Shown here: positions 7,337 through 16,410 of the stretch, piece by piece | How the letters are laid out: every line of letters starts with the position of its first letter | Position numbering within the stretch: position 1 is the first letter of the stretch | NCBI GenBank assembly: GCA_965222725.1 | Contig: OZ244969.1 | Location: 62,001-126,000, forward strand | DNA length: 64,000 nt | Reading direction: 5' to 3' | Source: GCA-2748575 sp965222725 | Lineage (GTDB): Bacteria; Pseudomonadota; Gammaproteobacteria; Pseudomonadales; Ketobacteraceae | Translations under genes and position numbers: made by a program | Notes under the pieces: model-generated | The model's input: the letters and a program-made list of their open reading frames with translations, nothing else | The model's database searches: none | What the model was told of the DNA's origin: nothing

Positions 7337-9244
7337 ATGCGGGTACTAGAGAACACCACCAATAGCGTTTTATTCAATCTGACCGCCGTGCTGATACTGG
7401 CGTTGATGACCCTGTCACCCCAGACAGGCATGGCCTCTTCCCTGTTCTCGGACGAAGCCAGCTCCAGCGTGGATGCCGGCCCGGATGACGATGATTTTCT
7501 GCCCGCAGACCAGGCCTTTCAGTTCAGCAGCGAAGCCAAAGGCAGCACCCTGCACCTGCGCTGGGATATTGCCGACGGCTATTATCTGTACAAGCACCGT
7601 TTCAAGTTCACTGTCGAATCCCCCGAAGGCGCCACACTGGCAGAGCCGGTCTTTTCCCGCAAAGGCAAGGAAAAGCAGGATCCCACCTTTGGTCTGGTTG
7701 AGGCCTACTATCACGATATTGATATCAACGTGGATGTCACCTCACTGGCCGCCAACCCGCTGGTGGTGAAAGTGCGCTACCAGGGCTGTGCCGACAAAGG
7801 CCTTTGCTATCTGCCCCAGAACCAGACCGTCAGCTACACCATCGATACCGAGGCGATGAAAGGGGCGATGGGAGCCGCAGGCAATTCTGCAGATGCCGGT
7901 AGCAGCACCCCGCCGCCGCTAAAAAAAAACGCTGACACAGAATCTGCCACTGGCCTGGCGGCCATTCTCTCCGAGCAGGGCGTGCTCTTTAATCTGGGCC
8001 TGTTTTTCCTGCTGGGGATAGGCCTTTGCTTTACCCCTTGCGTGTTGCCCATGGTCCCCATCCTGTCCAGTATCATTGTGGGCCAGGGCAAAAACGCTTC
8101 CGCCTTTAAAGGGTTCATGCTGTCCAGCACCTATGTGCTGGGCATGGCCAGCACCTACGCCATTGCCGGTATGGTAGTGGGCATGACCGGTGAAAAGGTG
8201 CAGGTAATTCTGCAGCAACCGGTAGTTCTGTGGAGCTTTGCGGTGGTCTTTGTGATTCTGTCCCTGTCGATGTTCGGCTTTTACGAGCTGCAACTGCCTC
8301 AGGGTTTCCAGAACCGGCTCAATAACATCAGCCAGAAACAGCAGGGTGGCACCCTGTTCAGCGCCGCGGTGATGGGCATGCTGGCAGCACTGATTGCCTC
8401 ACCCTGCGTGTCGGCCCCGTTAATGGGCGCGCTGCTGTATATTGGCCAGTCCGGCGATATGTGGTTTGGCGGTGCAGCGCTATTGTCACTGGGGCTGGGT
8501 ATGGGGGCGCCACTGATTGCTCTGGGCACCACCGAAGCCAACCTGTTGCCCAAGGCCGGCCCCTGGATGGACAAGGTCAAAGCCATTTTCGGCGTGCTGT
8601 TGCTGGCCACCGGTGTGTGGCTCACCAAACACCTGATTCCCGATATGATCGAGTCCATTCTCTGGGGCTTTTTGCTGGTGCTGGCCGGTTTGTACCTGGG
8701 CGCTTTTGACCCTCATCAGCCTTCCACCAAACATCAATTGTTCCGCGGCCTGGCCATTACCTCGCTGGTGGCAGGCGCCGCGCTGACCTTTAATGGCATC
8801 GCTGCCCCGGATCAGCCAGGCACCTCTTTGCAAAATACGGCATCGGTCAACAAGAACGCCCTTCCCTTTGAAGTGCTGCGCACCGAATCCGAACTGGAGC
8901 TGGCCCTGCAACAGTCCGCGGCCCGCGGCCAGCCGGTGATGCTGGATTACTTCGCGGAATGGTGTACTGCCTGTATTGAAATGGAACACACCTCCTTTCA
9001 GGAACCGGCAGCGCATCAGTTGCTGGCCAGCCACCGCTGGCTGCAGCTGGATTTAACCAACAACCCCGAAGCCCAGGAACTGCTGGACCGTTACAATCTG
9101 GTGGGCCCGCCTGCCATCCTGTTTTTTGATCCCCAGGGAAATGAACTGGCAGACGCCAGGATCTATGCCTACAAGGCGCCGGAACCCTTTATCCGCCACC
9201 TGCAAAACCTCCCCGGCCAGCCCCATCTGGCTACCAACCCGTAA
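7337..9244 (+). CDS. dsbD: thiol:disulfide interchange protein DsbD
   Basis: A 635-residue inner-membrane electron carrier moving reducing power from cytoplasmic thioredoxin to periplasmic substrates such as DsbC. It has all three parts. After a signal sequence there is an N-terminal alpha domain with its Cys pair in YQGCADKGLCYLPQ. The transmembrane beta domain carries CFTPCVLPM and a second Cys in SPCVSAPLMG. The C-terminal thioredoxin-like gamma domain has WCTACIEME. Length and cysteine order match the family, so it should be functional. It is followed after 230 bases by aroQ on the same strand, probably with a separate promoter. Confidence 0.97.
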   Translation: MRVLENTTNSVLFNLTAVLILALMTLSPQTGMASSLFSDEASSSVDAGPDDDDFLPADQAFQFSSEAKGSTLHLRWDIADGYYLYKHRFKFTVESPEGATLAEPVFSRKGKEKQDPTFGLVEAYYHDIDINVDVTSLAANPLVVKVRYQGCADKGLCYLPQNQTVSYTIDTEAMKGAMGAAGNSADAGSSTPPPLKKNADTESATGLAAILSEQGVLFNLGLFFLLGIGLCFTPCVLPMVPILSSIIVGQGKNASAFKGFMLSSTYVLGMASTYAIAGMVVGMTGEKVQVILQQPVVLWSFAVVFVILSLSMFGFYELQLPQGFQNRLNNISQKQQGGTLFSAAVMGMLAALIASPCVSAPLMGALLYIGQSGDMWFGGAALLSLGLGMGAPLIALGTTEANLLPKAGPWMDKVKAIFGVLLLATGVWLTKHLIPDMIESILWGFLLVLAGLYLGAFDPHQPSTKHQLFRGLAITSLVAGAALTFNGIAAPDQPGTSLQNTASVNKNALPFEVLRTESELELALQQSAARGQPVMLDYFAEWCTACIEMEHTSFQEPAAHQLLASHRWLQLDLTNNPEAQELLDRYNLVGPPAILFFDPQGNELADARIYAYKAPEPFIRHLQNLPGQPHLATNP

Positions 9245-9386
9245 AGTATGTCCAACCCGTAACAAGTTATGACAAGAGTGCCGCTAAAATCGGGCAACTT
9301 GCAGGCAATGTCCTATTAAAGCCGCTAAACTTGTAACCATTTGTAAGATTCCGGCATTTACACAAGAAGCCGGGAAAACCTCTCGT

Positions 9387-9392
9387 TATAAT
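9387..9392 (+). promoter_or_regulatory. candidate -10 element for aroQ-accB-accC
   Basis: A perfect TATAAT stands 85 bases before aroQ in the 230-base gap after dsbD. No good -35 box lies 16-18 bases upstream, so it is only a candidate; the aroQ-acc operon does need a promoter in this gap. Confidence 0.35.
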
Positions 9393-9476
9393 CGATCCGG
9401 ATTGGTGCTGAATCCGGAAAGAACTGCATAAAAAAATCCGCCACCAACTCACAAAGAACAACTAAGGATCGCTTTC

Positions 9477-9923
9477 ATGGCAACAATTCTGGTGCTGCAC
9501 GGGCCAAATCTGAACCTGCTGGGTAGCCGCGAACCAGGCCACTATGGCGTGGATACGCTGGATACCATTAACCAGCGCCTGGAATCACAGGCACAGACTG
9601 CCGGACATTCACTGGAAAGCTTCCAGAGCAACGCCGAAGCGGAACTGATTACCAGAATCCACAACGCCATGGGCAACGTGGATTTTATTCTCTTCAACCC
9701 GGCCGCCTTTACCCACACCAGCGTGGCACTCAGAGACGCCCTGCTGGGAGTGAAGATCCCCTTTATCGAGGTGCACCTTTCCAATGTCCATGCGCGGGAG
9801 TCTTTCCGCCATCATTCCTATTTTTCCGACATTGCCATAGGCACCATTACCGGCCTGGGGGCCGACGGGTACGAACTCGCCTTGCAAGCTGCTATCAAAC
9901 GGCTGGCAAGCTCAACACATTAA
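9477..9923 (+). CDS. aroQ: type II 3-dehydroquinate dehydratase
   Basis: A 148-residue cytoplasmic enzyme of the shikimate pathway converting 3-dehydroquinate to 3-dehydroshikimate. Family marks are HGPNLNLLGSREP at the N-terminus, the catalytic Tyr in GHYG (a Tyr follows the flexible loop Arg of the REP segment), FNPAAFTHTSVALRDAL, and the catalytic His block IEVHLSNVHARESFRHHS. The GITGLGADGYELAL-like C-terminus is also present. The length is standard for the dodecameric type II enzyme. The start ATG follows AAGGATCGCTTTC. It heads a run of aroQ-accB-accC-prmA, an order common in gammaproteobacteria. Confidence 0.97.
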   Translation: MATILVLHGPNLNLLGSREPGHYGVDTLDTINQRLESQAQTAGHSLESFQSNAEAELITRIHNAMGNVDFILFNPAAFTHTSVALRDALLGVKIPFIEVHLSNVHARESFRHHSYFSDIAIGTITGLGADGYELALQAAIKRLASSTH

Positions 9924-9951
9924 TAACAATTCAGTAACAGAGATACGGACT

Positions 9952-10428
9952 ATGGATATTCGCAAAGTCAAAAAGCTGATCGAATTGCTGGAAGAATCCG
10001 GCATTGATGAAATCGAAATCAAAGAAGGGGAAGAATCGGTACGCATCAGCCGTAACCGCAACAGCGGTATGGCTCAGCCCATGGCGTACCAGGCACCACC
10101 GATGGCACCTCAGCCTGCTGCGGCTGCGCCCGCACCTGCAGCAGCCTCACCGGCACCGGCTGCAAGCGAAGCCCCCGCCAGCGAAGAATACGACGGCCAC
10201 AAACTGTGCTCACCCATGGTAGGCACCTTTTATCGCTCGCCGTCACCGGATGCCAAAGCTTTTGTGGAAGTGGGCCATACCGTTAAGGCCGGCGACACCC
10301 TGTGTATCGTGGAAGCCATGAAAATGATGAACCAGATTGAAGCGGATCGCTCCGGTGTGATCAAAGCCATTCTGGTAGAAAACGCCGAACCCGTGGAATA
10401 CGACCAGCCCTTGTTCGTTATCGGGTAA
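9952..10428 (+). CDS. accB: acetyl-CoA carboxylase biotin carboxyl carrier protein
   Basis: A 158-residue carrier that holds biotin for acetyl-CoA carboxylase, the first step of fatty-acid synthesis. The N-terminal helix (MDIRKVKKLIELLEES) is followed by an Ala/Pro-rich swinging linker (about residues 45-75) and the C-terminal biotinyl domain. The biotin attachment Lys lies in VEAMKMMNQIEADRSG, and the thumb region is near CSPMVGTFYRSPSPDAK. It lies 28 bases after aroQ and 29 bases before accC, its partner subunit, in one operon. All expected features are intact. Confidence 0.97.
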   Translation: MDIRKVKKLIELLEESGIDEIEIKEGEESVRISRNRNSGMAQPMAYQAPPMAPQPAAAAPAPAAASPAPAASEAPASEEYDGHKLCSPMVGTFYRSPSPDAKAFVEVGHTVKAGDTLCIVEAMKMMNQIEADRSGVIKAILVENAEPVEYDQPLFVIG

Positions 10429-10457
10429 ACCCATCGCCACCAAAAAGAGACACGGAC

Positions 10458-11807
10458 ATGATCGAAAAAGTCTTGATCGCGAATCGTGGCGAGATTGCGC
10501 TGCGGGTACTTCGCGCCTGTAAGGAGCTGGGAATATCCACAGTCGCCGTTTATTCCCAGGCCGATGCCAACCTGATGCATGTGCGCCTGGCGGATGAAGC
10601 CGTCTGTATCGGGCCGCCATCCGCCGGAGAAAGCTACCTCAATATTCCCGCCATTATTACGGCTGCGGAAATCACTGACGCCCAGGCCATTCACCCCGGT
10701 TACGGCTTTCTGGCTGAAAACGCCGACTTTGCCGAGCGGGTCACCGACAGCGGCTTTATTTTTGTGGGCCCCGAGGCCGAAACCATTCGCCTGATGGGTA
10801 ACAAGGTATCCGCCATCGAAGCCATGCAGATTGCCGGTGTACCCTGTGTGCCCGGTTCCGATGGCCCCCTGAGTGATGACAACAACGAGATCCTCAAGCT
10901 GGCCCGCGATATCGGTTACCCGGTTATTATTAAAGCCGCTTCCGGTGGTGGTGGCCGCGGTATGCGGGTAGTGCACAATGAGCAGGATCTGATTAAATCC
11001 ATTTCCATTACCCAGGCAGAAGCCCGGGCCGCCTTTGGCGACCCTACCGTGTACATGGAAAAATTCCTGACCACACCACGCCACGTGGAAATTCAGGTAC
11101 TGGCCGATGGCCAGGGCAATGCCATTTACCTGGGCGACCGTGACTGCTCACTGCAGCGCCGCCACCAGAAAGTGGTAGAAGAAGCGCCCGCCCCCGGTAT
11201 TCCCGATGCCCTGCGCCGCGATGTGGGCGAAGCCTGCGTCGAAGCCTGCAAACGCATCAACTACCGCGGTGCCGGCACCTTTGAATTCCTGTACGAAAAC
11301 GAAAGCTTCTACTTTATTGAAATGAACACGCGGGTTCAGGTAGAGCACCCGGTTACCGAAATGGTCACCGGCGTGGACATTATCAAGGAACAGCTGCTGA
11401 TCGCTTCCGGGCAAAAGCTGCGCCTGACCCAGGACGACGTGGAAATCAAAGGTCACGCCGTTGAATGCCGTATCAACGCCGAGAACGCCAAAACCTTTAT
11501 GCCCAGCCCGGGCAAGATTCAGTACTGGCACTGCCCTGGTGGTAACGGCGTGCGTATGGACAGCCATATCTATCAGGGTTATACCGTACCGCCCTATTAC
11601 GATTCCCTCATTGGCAAACTGATCACCTGGGGCGAAGACCGCGCCACCGCCATGCAGCGTATTCGCAATGCGCTGGATGAAATTGTGATTGAAGGTATCG
11701 ATACCAATATTGCGCTGCATCGTGATGTGATTATGCGCGACAGCGGCTTTTCCAAAGGTGGTGTGGATATTCACTACCTGGAAAAAATCATCAGCACTGT
11801 GAAATAA
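10458..11807 (+). CDS. accC: acetyl-CoA carboxylase biotin carboxylase subunit
   Basis: A 449-residue ATP-grasp enzyme that carboxylates the biotin on AccB using bicarbonate and ATP. Seen in order are the N-terminal KVLIANRGEIALRVLRAC, the glycine-rich ATP lid ASGGGGRGMRVV, the CSLQRRHQKVVEEAPAP block, the catalytic EMNTRVQVEHPVTEMVTG and the C-terminal NAENAKTFMPSPGKI. Length equals that of E. coli AccC. The start has AAAAAGAGA upstream. prmA begins three bases after its stop, so the two are tightly coupled. Confidence 0.98.
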   Translation: MIEKVLIANRGEIALRVLRACKELGISTVAVYSQADANLMHVRLADEAVCIGPPSAGESYLNIPAIITAAEITDAQAIHPGYGFLAENADFAERVTDSGFIFVGPEAETIRLMGNKVSAIEAMQIAGVPCVPGSDGPLSDDNNEILKLARDIGYPVIIKAASGGGGRGMRVVHNEQDLIKSISITQAEARAAFGDPTVYMEKFLTTPRHVEIQVLADGQGNAIYLGDRDCSLQRRHQKVVEEAPAPGIPDALRRDVGEACVEACKRINYRGAGTFEFLYENESFYFIEMNTRVQVEHPVTEMVTGVDIIKEQLLIASGQKLRLTQDDVEIKGHAVECRINAENAKTFMPSPGKIQYWHCPGGNGVRMDSHIYQGYTVPPYYDSLIGKLITWGEDRATAMQRIRNALDEIVIEGIDTNIALHRDVIMRDSGFSKGGVDIHYLEKIISTVK

Positions 11808-11810
11808 CCC

Positions 11811-12692
11811 ATGCCCTGGATTCAAGTCATCCTGCAGATTCCCGGTGAAGCTGCAGAGCGTTACGAAGACGCTTTGCAGGCCGCCGGGGCCGGTGCGGTT
11901 ACCCTGATGGACAACGCCGATCAGCCTTTACTGGAACCACCCCCCGGAGCGACTCCGGTTTGGGATGACAGCCGGGTGATCGGCCTGTTTGATGCGGCGG
12001 TGGACAGCGACATTGTCCTGGCCGCCCTGAAAAACAGCCTGGGCACCAGCGAGCTGCCGCCCTGCCGCATCGAAGCGCTGGAAGACAAGGACTGGGAACG
12101 GGAATGGATGACCCATTACAAGCCCATGAAGTTCGGCGAGCGCCTGTGGGTTTGCCCCAGCTGGTGTGAACCACCAGAGCCGAATGGCGTGAACCTGTTA
12201 CTGGATCCCGGCCTGGCTTTCGGCACTGGTACCCACCCCACCACCCATTTATGCCTGGCCTGGCTGGATGCACAACATCTGGAAAACAGCCTGCTGGTGG
12301 ATTACGGTTGCGGCTCCGGTATTCTGGGCGTGGCCGGCGCATTGCTGGGTTGCCGCCAGGTGCTGGGAGTGGATAACGATCCCCAGGCACTGATTGCCAG
12401 TCGCAGCAATGCCGGGCGGAATGGTGTATCAGACACGATTGAAGTGTTCAGCCCGGAAGCCTTTCAACCGGTGGAAGCTGACTACGTGGTAGCCAATATC
12501 CTGGCGGGCCCGCTGATTGAACTGGCACCCAATATTGCCGCACTGCTTAAACCCGGCGGCAAACTGGCCCTGTCCGGCATTCTTCAGGAACAGGCGGATA
12601 ACGTGCAAAAGGCCTATGCCCCCTGGATAGATTTTGACCCGGTCACCCAAAAGGAAGACTGGGTAAGAATCAGCGGCACCAAACGGGCCTGA
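11811..12692 (+). CDS. prmA: ribosomal protein L11 methyltransferase
   Basis: A 293-residue SAM-dependent methyltransferase that trimethylates ribosomal protein L11. It has the PrmA N-terminal substrate domain (MPWIQVILQ, WEREWMTHYKPMKFGERLWVCP) followed by the Rossmann methyltransferase domain. The SAM-binding block is GTGTHPTTHLCLAWL then VDYGCGSGILGVAGALLGC, and the NPPY-like motif is represented by VVANILAGPLIELAP. It follows accC by three bases, a very common gammaproteobacterial arrangement without a known metabolic reason. Length and motifs are normal. Confidence 0.97.
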   Translation: MPWIQVILQIPGEAAERYEDALQAAGAGAVTLMDNADQPLLEPPPGATPVWDDSRVIGLFDAAVDSDIVLAALKNSLGTSELPPCRIEALEDKDWEREWMTHYKPMKFGERLWVCPSWCEPPEPNGVNLLLDPGLAFGTGTHPTTHLCLAWLDAQHLENSLLVDYGCGSGILGVAGALLGCRQVLGVDNDPQALIASRSNAGRNGVSDTIEVFSPEAFQPVEADYVVANILAGPLIELAPNIAALLKPGGKLALSGILQEQADNVQKAYAPWIDFDPVTQKEDWVRISGTKRA

Positions 12693-12887
12693 TGCGCCGG
12701 GATAGCGCACCTGAAAACTGCCCTGATAACGTTATTCACCCATTTTTCTGCCGGTTTTGTGGCTATTTCTACAGTTTTCACGCAAATTAAGCGTTTCCCA
12801 ACTACATTTAGTAAGGTTAAGATTCACTTCCAGGTTTCTGATATTTATCAGTATTGCGTTTGATTGCCAAAGGAAACCGGCAGCGGT

Positions 12888-14525
12888 ATGACAGAACAAC
12901 TCCTGACGAAATGCCCCCACTGCGGCACGACGTTTCGCCTTTCCCAGGAACACCTGGAAATTGCCGGCGGCGCCGTTCGCTGCGGCTCCTGTTATCAGGT
13001 ATTTCACGCCAAAGAACATATTGTCAAAACCGCCGTGGTGGAGGAAATCCGCGAGGAAAAACGCCACGAAGAGCCACCGGACCCGTTTGAAGAGTTCGAG
13101 CTGGACGATGGCGACCCCTACGAAGAAGCCCCCAACTGGAATGCCGAGGATCATCCCGACGCAGATCTGTTCGAGGAATCCTACGTCACCGAAGACGAAG
13201 AACAGACCTTAAAGGAATTCGGCCTGGAACCGGAACCACAACCCGAGCCCAAAAAGAAAAAGAGCAAGAAAGATGTGGACGAGTCCTGGGCTGAAGCCCT
13301 GCTGGATGAAATGGGCGAGGACAGCGACGACAAGGACGATGAAGAACTGATTCAGGACGACCCCGAGGAAGACAACGACTATCGCTCCAACACCGGTTTT
13401 GGCGGTATTACCAGTTCCGGCAGTGCCTTTGAAGAAGAGATTTCCAAAGAAGAGTCTGAAGACGAAATCAGCGATTCTTTCCGGGATATGCACTATGAAA
13501 GCTTCAATAAATTCGGCATTGATGACGATGCCGACGATGAACCCGGCAGTAATAGCAAAGACGAAAGCTGGGCTCAGAAAATGCTGGAAGAACTGGAAGC
13601 AGAAGAAGCCCCCAAAGCGCCTTCACTGGAAGAGCTTTCCATACTGGACGACAGCGAACCGGAAAAAGACAACGCCAACAACCCGTTTTCTGCCCGGGAA
13701 ATCTCCCGTAACGCACAGGACGCCATCAGCAAAGCCAAACTGAAAGCCCGTGAAGAAGCCAAAAAGCAGCGGGAATCCGAAAAAGCAAAAGCGCCAAAAC
13801 CGCCCAATACCAAAACCCCGGCAAACAAAGAAACCGACGCCTTTTTCGGCGAGCTGACAGACGACATCGAACTGGGTGACGACTTCGATATCAACGATAT
13901 GGAAGGCATGGTGGCCGATGATCGCCCACTGACCAGCGATCATCATCAGGAGACCACTGCCCAGCCCGATATTCTGGAAGAGCAGCTGGCCGTCAGTGAA
14001 CTGCACTTTGGTGATGAGCCCCGAAAATCCCGCTCCGGCCTGAAAACCACCGGCCTGATTCTGCTGAATATCATTGCCATCTTCGGGCTGGTGGCGCAGC
14101 ACGCTTACTTTCACTTCGATGATCTGGCCCGCCAGGACGCTTACCGCCCCTGGTACCAGATGGCCTGCGACCGGTTGGGTTGTCAGCTGCCCACCCGGGT
14201 GGACATTTCCAAAATTCAGGGCACCAATCTGGTGGTCCGCTCCCACCCCATGGAACCCAACGCCCTGGTGATTGACGCAATCGTCTATAACCGGGCCAAT
14301 TATCCGCAACCCTACCCCGACCTGAGACTCGCTTTTCAGGACATTAACGGCAATCCCATTGCATCACGGCGTTTCAGCCCCGGCGAATACATTCAGGACA
14401 AGCAAATCGATTTCAATAAAATGCCGCCGGATACGCCGGTCCATCTGACCCTGGAAATTGTGGACCCGGGAAAGAGCGCGGTGAATTATCAGATCGATTT
14501 TCTGGCGCATAACCCTGCGAACTAA
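12888..14525 (+). CDS. zinc-ribbon and DUF3426 domain membrane protein with long acidic linker
   Basis: A 545-residue protein with three regions. The N-terminus is an MJ0042-type zinc ribbon (CPHC ... CGSC, residues 8-35). A very long linker (about residues 50-390) is dominated by Glu and Asp with Lys patches and repeated ESWAxxxLxELE-like segments. A single TM helix (LKTTGLILLNIIAIFGLVAQ, near 385-404) is followed by a DUF3426 domain (DRLGCQLPTRVDISK, PDLRLAFQDINGNPIASRRFSPGEY). Homologues commonly sit between prmA and dusB-fis, as here. The role is unknown; the layout suggests a membrane-anchored, metal-binding, disordered scaffold. I start at the ATG 12888 because the zinc ribbon follows at once. 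Confidence 0.88.
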   Translation: MTEQLLTKCPHCGTTFRLSQEHLEIAGGAVRCGSCYQVFHAKEHIVKTAVVEEIREEKRHEEPPDPFEEFELDDGDPYEEAPNWNAEDHPDADLFEESYVTEDEEQTLKEFGLEPEPQPEPKKKKSKKDVDESWAEALLDEMGEDSDDKDDEELIQDDPEEDNDYRSNTGFGGITSSGSAFEEEISKEESEDEISDSFRDMHYESFNKFGIDDDADDEPGSNSKDESWAQKMLEELEAEEAPKAPSLEELSILDDSEPEKDNANNPFSAREISRNAQDAISKAKLKAREEAKKQRESEKAKAPKPPNTKTPANKETDAFFGELTDDIELGDDFDINDMEGMVADDRPLTSDHHQETTAQPDILEEQLAVSELHFGDEPRKSRSGLKTTGLILLNIIAIFGLVAQHAYFHFDDLARQDAYRPWYQMACDRLGCQLPTRVDISKIQGTNLVVRSHPMEPNALVIDAIVYNRANYPQPYPDLRLAFQDINGNPIASRRFSPGEYIQDKQIDFNKMPPDTPVHLTLEIVDPGKSAVNYQIDFLAHNPAN

Positions 14526-14640
14526 AAGGCTGCTGCGCACTTAATTGGCGCATTTGCCGCCCGCCCGGGACCCATCGCAGGTCAATTAATCAATTTATAG
14601 GCAGCTAAATAAATTTTTTGTGAAACCCGCCATTTGAGCC

Positions 14641-14669
14641 TTTAACCTGACGCATCTTCCCGCTATCAT
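14641..14669 (+). promoter_or_regulatory. candidate promoter of dusB-fis
   Basis: TTTAAC (14641-14646) and TATCAT (14664-14669) are spaced by 17 bases, about 90 bases before dusB. The -10 box matches consensus in five of six positions, the -35 only in three. The 230-base gap before dusB otherwise holds no gene. In enterobacteria this promoter is strongly growth-rate regulated; nothing here proves that. Confidence 0.35.
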
Positions 14670-14756
14670 AGGTCGATCTTTGAGCAAGACTTAAACACAT
14701 TAGGTGAAGGTTTGGTCCGAACCTTAACTGATCAATATTGCAGCGTCAGATCTTCA

Positions 14757-15743
14757 ATGAAAATAGGTCCTTACCAACTACCCAACCCTGTGTTACTTGC
14801 CCCCATGGCTGGCGTCACTGACCAGCCTTTTCGGATACTCTGCCGGCGACTCGGCGCCGGCCTTGTAGTATCTGAAATGGTTATCAGCGACAGCCGTCTG
14901 TGGAATACACGCAAATCCAGACTTCGGCTGGATCATCATGGCGAACCGGAACCGCGATCCGTCCAAATCGCGGGAGGCGACCCGGATATGATGGCCGAGG
15001 CAGCAAAGCTCACCGTGGCTAACGGTGCCCAGATTGTTGACATCAATATGGGTTGCCCGGCCAAGAAGGTGTGCAAGAAGCTGGCTGGATCGGCCTTGCT
15101 TAAAGATGAAACGCTGGTCGAGTCCATACTCAAGGCAGTGGTGAACGCAGTGGACGTTCCCGTGACTTTGAAAATGCGAACCGGATGGTGCCCTGAATCA
15201 CGCAATGGTGTCACCATCGCCCGCATGGCAGAAGACATTGGAATACAATCACTGGCGGTTCACGGTCGAACGCGAGCCTGCGCTTACAAGGGTGAAGTGG
15301 AGTACGACACCATCGCCGCAATCAAGGAAGCAGTATCCATTCCTGTGGTCGCAAATGGTGACATTACGAGCCCTGAAAAAGCCAAAGAAGTGCTAGACCA
15401 CACTGCTGCGGATGGTATTATGATCGGCAGGAGCGCTCAGGGAAATCCGTGGATTTTCCGGGAGGTTGCTCACTACTTAGCGTCCGGGGAACAGCTCCCG
15501 CCTCCAGGTTTGGAGGAAGTTAAACAGGTGATGATGGAACATCTGTCCAGCCTGCATAACTTTTATGGAGAGTATTTGGGGATTCGTATCGCCAGGAAGC
15601 ATCTTGGCTGGTACGTACAAAACCTTCCAGAGGGAGCCGACTTTAGGAAAACATTCAACCTTCTTGATACGGCGTCCGAGCAACTCGCCAGTGCTCAGGA
15701 ATACTTTGAGCATTTAATCGAGGGAGAGGTAATGGCGGCATGA
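14757..15743 (+). CDS. dusB: tRNA-dihydrouridine synthase B
   Basis: A 328-residue FMN-dependent enzyme reducing a uridine in the tRNA D-loop. It shows the family start MKIGPYQLPNPVLLAPMAGV, NMGCPAKKVCKKLAGSALL with the catalytic Cys, the KMRTGW block, LAVHGRTR and the FMN phosphate site DGIMIGRSAQGNPWIF. I use the ATG at 14757, where family alignment begins; an in-frame TTG at 14712 lacks support and 14757 itself has a poor ribosome site. It overlaps fis by four bases (ATGA), the classic dusB-fis operon, so fis translation is probably coupled. Confidence 0.96.
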   Translation: MKIGPYQLPNPVLLAPMAGVTDQPFRILCRRLGAGLVVSEMVISDSRLWNTRKSRLRLDHHGEPEPRSVQIAGGDPDMMAEAAKLTVANGAQIVDINMGCPAKKVCKKLAGSALLKDETLVESILKAVVNAVDVPVTLKMRTGWCPESRNGVTIARMAEDIGIQSLAVHGRTRACAYKGEVEYDTIAAIKEAVSIPVVANGDITSPEKAKEVLDHTAADGIMIGRSAQGNPWIFREVAHYLASGEQLPPPGLEEVKQVMMEHLSSLHNFYGEYLGIRIARKHLGWYVQNLPEGADFRKTFNLLDTASEQLASAQEYFEHLIEGEVMAA

Positions 15744-16075
15744 ACGAAACCAACTACAACGAAGACCCAACATTCGACAGCAGCAATACTCAGTCAGCAA
15801 GCAGCAATCTGTTACGTGAACACCTGGTTGCACCTTCTGATCACGAAACCCAAACCCTTCGCGATCATGTGCACAAGGCGCTCCGTAATTACTTTGCTCA
15901 TCTCGATGGTCAACCTGTGACTGACGTCTATCAAATGGTACTTTCCGAAGTGGAAGCACCTTTGCTGGAAACAGTCATGGAATACACCAGAGGCAACCAG
16001 ACCAAGGCAGCGATCCTGCTGGGTCTGAATCGTGGAACTCTGCGCAAAAAGCTGAAGATCTACGGCCTGATCTGA
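15740..16075 (+). CDS. fis: nucleoid-associated protein Fis
   Basis: A 111-residue homodimeric DNA-bending protein that controls ribosomal and many other promoters and shapes the nucleoid. The helix-turn-helix is at the C-terminus (NQTKAAILLGLNRGTLRKKL, then KIYGLI), close to the E. coli sequence, and the dimer core (DVYQMVLSEVEAPLLETVM) is intact. The N-terminal ~30 residues are a Ser/Asn/Gln-rich extension absent from the 98-residue E. coli protein but usual outside enterobacteria. The start overlaps the dusB stop. Confidence 0.97.
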   Translation: MNETNYNEDPTFDSSNTQSASSNLLREHLVAPSDHETQTLRDHVHKALRNYFAHLDGQPVTDVYQMVLSEVEAPLLETVMEYTRGNQTKAAILLGLNRGTLRKKLKIYGLI

Positions 16076-16087
16076 TCGAGACTGAGG

Positions 16088-16135
16088 CTTCCGATCACCC
16101 GCAGCGCACCCTGCGTCTGCCCGGGTGACCGGAAG
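16088..16135 (+). terminator. structured hairpin downstream of fis
   Basis: Just after fis, CTTCCG (16088-16093) pairs with CGGAAG (16130-16135). ACCCG/CGGGT and smaller internal pairings lie inside, forming a GC-rich compound hairpin. No T run follows, so termination would have to be Rho-dependent or the structure may protect the 3' end. The rest of the 335-base gap up to purH shows no gene. Confidence 0.35.
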
Positions 16136-16410
16136 TGGAAAACGAAGCCGAAGCACCGGCTCAGCAAGAGCTCCGCTCTCAATGCGGGCGTGCGGGCAGC
16201 TATATGCCCATGATTCTCAGGATATCCCCTCCCCCATTTAGACCACCAATCAGCCATTTCCTTAAAAGATCTGCGAAAATTGCCGGTTTTTTGCTCCTTT
16301 GCCCTTAATTCCTGGGCCGATAACGACTAAAATTGCGCCCCCGGCCGGCAAACCCGGCATGCGTGTTTTTCAGCTTTACAGTCATCATTCAATTCAGGGC
16401 ACATCACATC

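Noticed and set aside
13080..14000. Frameshift or low-quality sequence suspected in the acidic DUF3426 linker
   Set aside because: The reading frame stays open with repeated ESWA-type motifs and a normal C-terminal domain, so the acidic stretch is a genuine disordered linker.
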